A stretch of 6,304 nucleotides of DNA from Bordetella parapertussis. Its GTDB lineage: Bacteria; Pseudomonadota; Gammaproteobacteria; Burkholderiales; Burkholderiaceae_D. Shown in pieces: positions 1 through 5,123 of this stretch (the first letter of the stretch is position 1; each line of letters begins with the position of its first letter). The position numbers were made by a program, and so were the translations under genes. The notes beneath the pieces were generated by a model. The model was not told the DNA's origin. It did not search any database and saw only the letters and a program-made list of their open reading frames with translations. The stretch lies in the NCBI GenBank assembly GCA_945867725.1, contig CAMBJI010000125.1, forward strand, positions 1 to 6,304, given 5' to 3'.

Positions 1-77
1 GTGGAAAACCCCCCATCATCAATCGCCTTACTGACATCAAATTTCGCTGATGAGTCGAGTGTTGTTGATTCAGTCAT
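1..77 (-). CDS. N-terminal fragment of a leftward gene, possibly an MFS transporter
   Basis: The ATG on the minus strand (77-75) is preceded by a GGAG ribosome-binding site at 86-83, five bases away, and an open frame runs off the left edge. The 25 visible residues begin MTESTTLDSSAKF and end DVSKAIDDGGFS. This hydrophilic start with a D-V-x-x-x-I-D-x-x-x-F/L-S pattern is what I expect at the cytoplasmic N-terminus of aromatic-acid/H+ symporter-type major facilitator transporters, just before the first membrane helix. No membrane segment is inside the window, so the family assignment is a guess from a short motif. The gene is divergent from the nosR-like gene and separated from it by about 600 bases. 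The start itself is better supported than the function. Confidence 0.4.
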   Translation of the reverse strand, partial: MTESTTLDSSAKFDVSKAIDDGGFS

Positions 78-687
78 AGTGTCTCCATGTGCCGATCATG
101 TTGCCGGCTTGTGCCTTTACATATTCTTCTGATGACAAAATCACTGCGCCGTACAGAAAAAAACCATTAAAACAGTGAAGTGGTGGTTGAGTTAAAAAAA
201 GCTTTCGTAGCCGACTGAATTGAGCGAAGCAAAGGGTGTTTCAGATACCTAGGACTCACACCTGTGTCAATTAACCATAAAACATGACTTCTGTTTATCC
301 GCTTCCCGTCGAATATAACGGGTATTTTCTCCTAAATCATTTTTTTAAAACCAAGTATCGAATTGCAGCCTAAAGAGGGTGATTGCTTTTGCTTCAGTCT
401 TTTTCATCTTGGAGAAAAAGTACTCCTGCTTTGTTGAGAAAAATGACGGTGGCAAATATGGAGCAGCGATGAATAACGGGCAAGTCAGATAAATGCAGCC
501 CTAGGTTCCGGTGGTTTTTTCATTATGAAGGACTGCGGAGTAACAAGGTCCATGAGTTATTGCGAGCACAAGGCTAGTACCCGCCCTAAGTTTTATTTCC
601 AAATTAGTAATTTATGTAAAGGTGAGTAATTGCCGGGCTGCTGTAGACTCGTTCTCGCATCTTCCTTTAAATATAAAAACGATAAAA
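78..687. other. Long AT-rich intergenic region between divergent genes
   Basis: I see no convincing protein gene here. The stretch is richer in A/T than the genes to its right. It carries two small perfect hairpins: CCCGT/ACGGG at 305-309 and 318-322, followed by TATTTTCT, and CTTTTTC/GAAAAAG at 399-405 and 414-420 with an eight-base loop. A weak sigma-70-like pair, TTGAGA at 434-439 and TATGGA at 457-462 with 17 bases between, could drive the nosR-like gene, but the -10 match is poor. I searched for an FNR/NnrR-type TTGAT-N4-ATCAA site, which would be expected before a nos gene, and found none. The region presumably holds the promoters for both divergent genes. Confidence 0.5.
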
Positions 688-2559
688 ATGATTCACCCTA
701 TTGCGAAGTTTGTCGCGGCTGCAGGGCTGGTAATTCTGTGTCTGGTATCCAAGGTGAATGCAGGCATGATGCCCAAGGATGAGCTGGAGAAGCTGTTTGA
801 GGACCAGTACATCGTCGGTGAACTTCAGTCTGACCTGCCTGTTTATCCCTTATTCGTAAAAGATGTCGCATCGCCAGACAGTAAGCCTGAGCTCAAGGCT
901 TATGTATTTGAGACCAATGAGGTGGTATCGGTCCGGGGTTATAGCGGCAAGCCGTTAAATATTCTGGTGGTCATCGATTTATCGGGTCGTTTATTAAGTG
1001 CCAAGCTGATCGACCATAAAGAACCTATTTTTCTGGATAACTATGGCAACTCGAAACTCGTTGAATTTGCAGCGCAGTACAAAGGCCTGACTGTTCGACA
1101 CGGTATCGAGATCAATAAGGCCACTGACACGCCCTCACGCAATGAGCACTTGGCTTCTTTAAGAGGTGTTCATCGCGGCACGATCTCGGCAAAAGCAATC
1201 AATCGAACGATCATGAGTGCTGCTGCCAAAGTGGCTATCTCAAAGCTGAAAATTAATGTTACGGATAATTTTGATGAGAAGCACAGCGACAATGAATCAA
1301 ATACTCAAAACTCAAATGCGGATGTAAAGCCAGTAATTGCTCCGGCGCAGCCTGACCCGAAATTGGCAGAGGCTTCAAAACCGAACACAGGTTCAACCGT
1401 TGCTGAAAAGGTGCCATCCTCGGATGTCGCCAAAAAAGACTTGTCAGTGCCGGACCCATCAGATAAGTCACAAGGCAAAGTCATCGACAAAGCAGTGGAT
1501 TCGGAGCATTCGAAAAAACCAGAGATGGCCAATGAAGTAGCCGGACAAAAGCTGGCAAATGAGGTCACGGCTGCATCACAAAGTGCTGCTGAAACAAGCG
1601 CAAAAATTAATTATTTTTCGGAAGATCAGGATGCCTGGCGTGAATGGATCAATCTCTGGCAATCGCGTTGGCAGGATATTGCAATTCTATTGAGCGGCTT
1701 AGCCATTCTGACTCTGGGGCTGATCGCGCAAAAGCAATTCAGTGAGAGAAGCCGACGTTTACGAATTCTGCGTACCGCTTATTTACTCTTCACGCTAGGT
1801 TTCATCGGCTGGTATGCGCAAGGTCAGCTGACGATTGTCAATATCACTGCAGGCCTTGAGTCGCTGACCTCGGGCGGCGATTTGAGTTTTCTGATGAATG
1901 ATCCAATGACGGTCACTCTCTGGCTATTCGTCGGTGTGACGTTGCTGGTCTGGGGGCGCGGCACATTCTGCGGGTGGCTATGTCCCTTTGGCGCGTTGCA
2001 GGAGCTGATCAGTTTGCTCGCCAATGCCATCGGGATCAGGCAAAAGCGTTTACGTACCGCGCTGGATGAAAAATTGAAGTGGGTGAAGTACGGCGTTCTG
2101 ATCACGCTACTGGTTTCAATCTATATCGCTCCTCGCTTCGCAGAAAAGGCAGTGGAGATAGAACCCTTCAAAACTGCGATCAGTTTTTACTTTCAGCGCG
2201 ACTGGCCCTATGTCCTCTGGGCGGTGGCCTGTCTTTTGTTGGGGGTTGTTGTTTACCGCGGCTACTGCCGTTATATCTGCCCGTTGGGGGCGGCGCTGGC
2301 GTCGGTGAATTTTCTGCAACGCTGGTCCTGGATTCCACGACGTGAGGCGTGTGGCACGCCATGCCAGTCATGCCGACATCGATGTGAATATCAAGCTATC
2401 GCGCCGACAGGCACAGTCAACTACAGCGAATGTTTTCAATGTCTGGATTGTGTCTCGATTTATCAGGACGATAAACGCTGCCTGCCGCTGATTCAGGAGA
2501 AAAAAGTGTCGCGGACGATTGTTCCTATTCTTCCTATTCACCCAGCCGGAGTAGCGTAA
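688..2559 (+). CDS. nosR: NosR-family FMN-binding, 4Fe-4S polyferredoxin membrane protein
   Basis: In the NosR family, a periplasmic covalent-FMN domain is joined to a membrane domain and cytoplasmic 4Fe-4S clusters. The protein passes electrons to, and is needed for expression of, nitrous oxide reductase. Numbering from ATG 688 (623 residues), there is a signal peptide (1-25, ending VNA) and an FMN-binding domain (about 60-190) with candidate flavinyl Thr165 in RGTIS. Next is a low-complexity A/S/K/D/P linker (about 195-315). Five membrane segments follow, near 331-348, 363-383, 409-424, 464-482 and 506-524. CX3CP motifs sit at C428/C432 and C527/C531. Two clusters use C555/C559/C562/C566 and C582/C585/C588/C598; the second has the NosR-type CFQCLDC...DD..C-x-P spacing. 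Five helices place the Fe-S clusters in the cytoplasm. The usual NosR middle periplasmic region is not recognisable. The frame also opens at GTG 622 (645 residues), but its purine run abuts the start and would bury the signal peptide. ATG 688 lacks a clear Shine-Dalgarno, so the start is uncertain. Confidence 0.82.
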   Translation: MIHPIAKFVAAAGLVILCLVSKVNAGMMPKDELEKLFEDQYIVGELQSDLPVYPLFVKDVASPDSKPELKAYVFETNEVVSVRGYSGKPLNILVVIDLSGRLLSAKLIDHKEPIFLDNYGNSKLVEFAAQYKGLTVRHGIEINKATDTPSRNEHLASLRGVHRGTISAKAINRTIMSAAAKVAISKLKINVTDNFDEKHSDNESNTQNSNADVKPVIAPAQPDPKLAEASKPNTGSTVAEKVPSSDVAKKDLSVPDPSDKSQGKVIDKAVDSEHSKKPEMANEVAGQKLANEVTAASQSAAETSAKINYFSEDQDAWREWINLWQSRWQDIAILLSGLAILTLGLIAQKQFSERSRRLRILRTAYLLFTLGFIGWYAQGQLTIVNITAGLESLTSGGDLSFLMNDPMTVTLWLFVGVTLLVWGRGTFCGWLCPFGALQELISLLANAIGIRQKRLRTALDEKLKWVKYGVLITLLVSIYIAPRFAEKAVEIEPFKTAISFYFQRDWPYVLWAVACLLLGVVVYRGYCRYICPLGAALASVNFLQRWSWIPRREACGTPCQSCRHRCEYQAIAPTGTVNYSECFQCLDCVSIYQDDKRCLPLIQEKKVSRTIVPILPIHPAGVA

Positions 2560-3629
2560 TGCAGCGACGCCAATATTTACGTTGGGGACTGGGTCTGGCG
2601 GGGAGTATGTTGTCTGGACATCTGGTCGCGCAGGCTACCGATGATCAGGCTGATGTGCATACCGTATTACAACCAGAAAAACTGATCTGGCGCGAGCGGG
2701 TGCTGGTGGGGTTTGGTACAAGCTTGTGGATTAAAGCAGCGCATGACAACGCTGATCAGCTCGAGGCCGCACTCACTGCCGCCGTGACCTCCATTCGTCA
2801 GGTAGAGCGGCAGATGAGTCTGTTTGATCCTGATAGTGCAATCAGTCGTCTCAATCGCACCGGCACGCTGCATCAGCCTGAGGCACCATTGCTCGCTGTG
2901 CTGAACCTCTCTTCGCAGATATCCCAACGTAGCGGTGGCGTATTTGATATCAGCATGCAGCCGCTCTGGCAGGTGTGGTCGCAGGCTGCTGCTGAAAGCT
3001 GTTTGCCATTAAGGCGGGATGTGGAGCGCGCGCAGCGCCGAGTTAATTGGCGTGCGGTAGAGACCACCGCATCCCATGTGCGTATCAATCAACGTGGCAT
3101 GGGCTTGTCACTGAACGGTATCGCACAAGGCTATGCATCAGATCTAGCGCGAGCCACTTTGCAAGCGCACGGCATACGTCATGCATTGATTGATGCAGGC
3201 GAGACGGCTTTACTGGGCGAGGGACCGGATGCAAAGCCGTGGCGTTTTGAAATTGAATCGGCTGCACTGGCTGCGCAGACAATGCGATCAAGCGCGAAGG
3301 GGTCAGCCGATACTGGAAATTATGGTCTGCGCCAAAGTCCAGCGATCGTGATCAGTGATGGTCGGGCAATGGCAACTTCGTCGGATGCCCATACGGCTTT
3401 TAGTCCCGATCATATTCATCACCACATTCTGAATCCAGTAACGGGTTACTCACCACGACACTGGTCTTCCGTTACCGTGATTGCTGACAGTTGCGTGATG
3501 GCTGATGCACTGACTAAGGTGTTCTTCATGCTGCCGCCCCGACACATACGTTCTACGGCGCGTTTTTGGAACGTGGATGTGGTGCTGCAAAACAAAAAAG
3601 CTCAGTGGACAAGCACGTTGGCGGGCTAG
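2559..3629 (+). CDS. apbE: FAD:protein FMN transferase, ApbE/NosX type, Tat-exported
   Basis: ApbE enzymes move FMN from FAD to a threonine of an exported flavoprotein in a Mg-dependent reaction. Here the obvious substrate is the NosR-like protein encoded just upstream. The ATG overlaps the nosR stop by one base (TAATG), and a GGAG at 2548-2551 sits seven bases before it, so the two genes are translationally coupled. The N-terminus MQRRQYLR plus a short hydrophobic stretch ending AQA (about 1-26) looks like a twin-arginine signal, as in NosX proteins. Family blocks occur in order: MSLFDPDSAISRLNR (86-100), GGVFDISMQPLW (126-137), SLNGIAQGYASDLA (184-197), DAGETALLGEG (212-222), MATSSDAHTAF (271-281), HHILNPVTGY (288-297) and ADALTKVFFML (315-325), which contains the conserved Asp near the metal site. 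The length, 356 residues, is normal. Whether it should be called nosX depends on a nearby nosZ, which is not visible. Confidence 0.9.
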   Translation: MQRRQYLRWGLGLAGSMLSGHLVAQATDDQADVHTVLQPEKLIWRERVLVGFGTSLWIKAAHDNADQLEAALTAAVTSIRQVERQMSLFDPDSAISRLNRTGTLHQPEAPLLAVLNLSSQISQRSGGVFDISMQPLWQVWSQAAAESCLPLRRDVERAQRRVNWRAVETTASHVRINQRGMGLSLNGIAQGYASDLARATLQAHGIRHALIDAGETALLGEGPDAKPWRFEIESAALAAQTMRSSAKGSADTGNYGLRQSPAIVISDGRAMATSSDAHTAFSPDHIHHHILNPVTGYSPRHWSSVTVIADSCVMADALTKVFFMLPPRHIRSTARFWNVDVVLQNKKAQWTSTLAG

Positions 3630-3675
3630 CGCGACAAGCTGAAAATTTTTTCAGATTTTAGTGAGGGCGCTAGCC
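3624..3675. repeat. Nested inverted repeat at the end of apbE, possible weak terminator
   Basis: The outer arms GGCTAGCGC (3624-3632) and GCGCTAGCC (3667-3675) are perfect nine-base complements and enclose the apbE stop codon (TAG at 3627-3629). Inside lies a second inverted repeat, CTGAAAA (3639-3645) and TTTTCAG (3648-3654), followed by ATTTTAG. The inner stem with its T-rich 3' side could act as a weak rho-independent terminator for the nosR-apbE transcript. The outer arms could instead form a cruciform or bind a protein. The repeats are seen directly; the function is inferred. Confidence 0.5.
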
Positions 3676-4046
3676 GCAAAATAAAGTCGATCATGTATTG
3701 ACGTAAAAATGCGCCGCTGCGCACTGCAACGCACGTGGTGTTGGGCGAGAAAAGGTGTTCAGCAGTAAACGCCGTCAGCCCCGACTTCAGATTATCTTCG
3801 GCAGCTATCGATCTGGCCAGTCCGATGCTGCATGACCTTCGGGTGTCGGTTCGGTGCCTTCAGCGGAGATTTTGGGCTTGGACTTTTGGCGGGAAAGCCA
3901 GTAAAAGCAGGAAATGAATGTCAGGCAGAGCTGCCTGAGTGCGGGAAGAGTCGCTTAAGAGTGGACACAAGTGGGCCCAGAGCGCCCAGCGGCATTGAAA
4001 ATTATTCCCCGGCGCCCGTGCGGATTATTGCAATTTTAAAAACCAA
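3676..4046. other. Stretch without a recognisable gene, possible scar of a mobile element
   Basis: Open frames here are short, lack good ribosome-binding sites and do not resemble any family I know. A perfect eight-base hairpin with a two-base loop (TCAGGCAG/CTGCCTGA, 3921-3938) is the only clear structure. The part around 3960-4045, which includes GTGGGCCCAG and TTGAAAATTATTCCCCGGC, vaguely recalls terminal non-coding sequence of IS21-type elements in betaproteobacteria. I cannot confirm this: there is no transposase fragment and no target duplication that I can see. Confidence 0.3.
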
Positions 4047-4238
4047 TTACCGCCATTTGACCAGTTCAAGCTTTCTCATGCCCGCCAAAATCGGAGGACG
4101 GCAAGACTGCGCGAAGTCATTCCGGTACTCGCTTGGCGGCATCCAGCCGCGCTTGCGCCAGAGACTTTGCACATCAGCTTTGCGACGGATTGGGAGATCA
4201 TTCGCAGCCGGGCTGGTGTAGGCTAGATTTGTTCTCAT
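4047..4238 (-). CDS. Small basic protein of unknown function under LexA control
   Basis: I do not recognise the family. The gene is supported by its upstream signals rather than by homology. AAGGAG lies eight bases before the ATG (GGAG at 4250-4247), a consensus -10 TATAAT lies at 4298-4293, and a LexA operator overlaps that -10. The product is 63 residues, strongly basic (13 Arg/Lys against 5 Asp/Glu), with no membrane segment or signal peptide, so it should be cytoplasmic. The central block LWRKRGWMPPSEYRNDF (26-42) looks like a conserved folded core. The last 21 residues, which include CRPP and end in KWR, have a different character, and the gene runs straight into the unassigned stretch to its left. 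The C-terminus may therefore be altered. An SOS role such as damage-induced regulation or repair accessory is inferred only from the operator. A longer frame (3832-4221) on the other strand overlaps it but lacks such signals. Confidence 0.65.
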   Translation of the reverse strand: MRTNLAYTSPAANDLPIRRKADVQSLWRKRGWMPPSEYRNDFAQSCRPPILAGMRKLELVKWR

Positions 4239-4292
4239 TTCAATAACTCCTTCGTAGGGGTGGCTGTTGCGGTGATGCTCCAGCCTGGCCTA

Positions 4293-4318
4293 ATTATACT
4301 GTACAAACATACAGTATA
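4293..4318 (-). promoter_or_regulatory. LexA (SOS) operator overlapping a consensus -10 box
   Basis: The sequence TACTGT-N8-ACAGTA at 4297-4316 matches the E. coli-type LexA box used in beta- and gammaproteobacteria. The inverted repeat extends to nine-base perfect arms, TATACTGTA (4295-4303) and TACAGTATA (4310-4318). On the minus strand TATAAT (4298-4293) overlaps the operator edge, so bound LexA would block the promoter of the small gene at 4047-4238. The start point would lie near 4286, giving a leader of roughly 48 bases. No good -35 box is seen at the proper distance. Confidence 0.88.
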
Positions 4319-4325
4319 TGTCTTT

Positions 4326-4354
4326 CCGCCTTTTGGGCGGATGGGCTTGAGCCC
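4326..4354. repeat. Two adjacent short GC-rich hairpins
   Basis: CCGCC/GGCGG (4326-4330 and 4336-4340, loop TTTTG) is followed after two bases by GGGCT/AGCCC (4343-4347 and 4350-4354, loop TG). They begin just right of the LexA operator and form the first half of a longer run of hairpins. Neither is followed by a T-tract on either strand. Their role is unknown. Confidence 0.45.
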
Positions 4355-4378
4355 TATTGTGCCACTGTTCTGATCCGA

Positions 4379-4402
4379 CCCCCGAAAAGCCATTTTTGGG
4401 GG
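4379..4402. repeat. Ten-base-pair hairpin with a four-base loop
   Basis: CCCCCGAAAA (4379-4388) pairs with TTTTTGGGGG (4393-4402) around the loop GCCA, with one G-T wobble. It stands three bases before the next, larger stem. The spacing suggests a structured RNA or a designed block of secondary structure rather than chance. Its function cannot be told from the sequence. Confidence 0.5.
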
Positions 4403-4404
4403 GC

Positions 4405-4452
4405 TGCAAGGGCCGAACGATCAACTTTTGGCCCTTGCACTGAATTGTTTTT
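4405..4452 (+). terminator. Strong stem-loop with a downstream T-tract, terminator-like
   Basis: TGCAAGGGCC (4405-4414) and GGCCCTTGCA (4430-4439) are perfect ten-base complements. Three further inner pairs leave a loop of about nine bases. A T-tract, TTGTTTTT, follows at 4445-4452, but the stem ends six bases before it begins, which is farther than in an ideal rho-independent terminator. It points rightward, yet no rightward protein gene precedes it. It may end an unseen short RNA, insulate the czc operon, or form part of its leader. Confidence 0.45.
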
Positions 4453-4616
4453 CATACGAAGTAAGAAAAACTACGCCGGCATCACGCGATCAAATCTAAA
4501 CGCGAGTTCATCTGGTTTTGCGGCTTGCGATTTCACCGATCTCACAAGATTTTTCGCGTTCAGTGCGCCCGAATCGGACAAGGTGGTGCGTGGCAAAGCT
4601 GGTAAACTTCAGCGCG

Positions 4617-4952
4617 ATGCGAACCTTCCTTGCCCTCATTTTAATCGCCGTGATGTCTCTGCAGGTAGCTGCAGCGGCGGTGGGTTCGTACTGTCAGCAT
4701 GAGCATGATGCGGTGGTCAAACATGTTGGCCATCACGATCACCAACACAAAAAAGCACAGCAGGACGGATACGCAGGCACCGATCTTGACTGCAGCATGT
4801 GCCAGATAGGCGCGATCTTTGGATTGCCCTCCGAGCTCAATCTGCTCACCCTCTCACTTCCTCATGCTGATCCGGTATCGTTGATTTCCGGATATGCGCC
4901 TTCGCCACCGTTCCATAGGCCCGAACGCCCCAACTGGACTCTCGCTGTTTGA
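4617..4952 (+). CDS. czcI: CzcI-type periplasmic protein of a cobalt-zinc-cadmium resistance operon
   Basis: CzcI proteins are small periplasmic His/Cys-rich proteins encoded first in czcICBA-type operons. They are thought to influence regulation or metal handling; the exact function is unsettled. This copy has 111 residues, near the usual length. A signal peptide of about 20 residues (MRTFLALILIAVMSLQVAAA) comes first. It is followed by YCQHEH (25-30), a metal-binding-looking HVGHHDHQH run (36-44), a CSMC pair (C59, C62) and the typical C-terminal PPFHRPERPNW (97-107). The frame is open upstream to ATG 4518, adding 33 residues. I chose ATG 4617 because it puts the signal peptide at the N-terminus and the extra part has no family resemblance. 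The Shine-Dalgarno is poor. The gene lies 171 bases before czcC in the same direction, so co-transcription is likely. No clear promoter was found. Confidence 0.82.
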   Translation: MRTFLALILIAVMSLQVAAAAVGSYCQHEHDAVVKHVGHHDHQHKKAQQDGYAGTDLDCSMCQIGAIFGLPSELNLLTLSLPHADPVSLISGYAPSPPFHRPERPNWTLAV

Positions 4953-5112
4953 TTGACTGAACCGCCGGGTCGCTGCGTTATTCCCCGTTTTGCATTCGAT
5001 TGGTCGCGCGGAGCTACGCCACCACCTTTTGGGCTAGTAGGTATTTGCATCTCGCGTCGCCTTTCAATCGTCCAGTGACTCGACGAAATCAGTTTGTGCG
5101 CGCAACAGTTTT

Positions 5113-5119
5113 GGGAGGA
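5113..5119 (+). promoter_or_regulatory. Ribosome-binding site of czcC
   Basis: GGGAGGA ends four bases before the ATG at 5124, close but usable. It favours 5124 over the in-frame ATG at 5148, which lacks such a site. No terminator or convincing promoter was seen in the 171 bases between czcI and czcC. Confidence 0.6.
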
Positions 5120-5123
5120 TCAG

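Noticed and set aside
66..79. FNR/NnrR-type box starting TTGAT
   Set aside because: The right half does not match ATCAA, and the site lies at the beginning of the leftward gene rather than before nosR.
258..267. ACAC-CT-GTGT small palindrome
   Set aside because: Four-base arms are expected by chance in a region of this size.
1305..1568. Leftward open frame of 87 residues inside the nosR-like gene
   Set aside because: It is antisense to the linker region, whose repetitive composition keeps the reverse frame open. There is no start signal.
3921..3995. Leftward 24-residue frame beginning MPLGALG with a GGGGA ten bases upstream
   Set aside because: Too short, with no recognisable feature, and its stop lies in the hairpin at 3921-3938. 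It is probably chance.
3832..4221. Rightward open frame of 129 residues
   Set aside because: It runs antisense to the small gene that has its own operator, -10 and ribosome-binding site. It has no upstream signal of its own and resembles no family.
4326..4452. Integron attC-like site
   Set aside because: The palindromic stems suggested it, but the RYYYAAC/GTTRRRY core sites at matching ends are not present.
4518..4616. N-terminal extension of czcI
   Set aside because: The 33 residues before ATG 4617 would bury the signal peptide and show no CzcI similarity. They are most likely upstream non-coding sequence.
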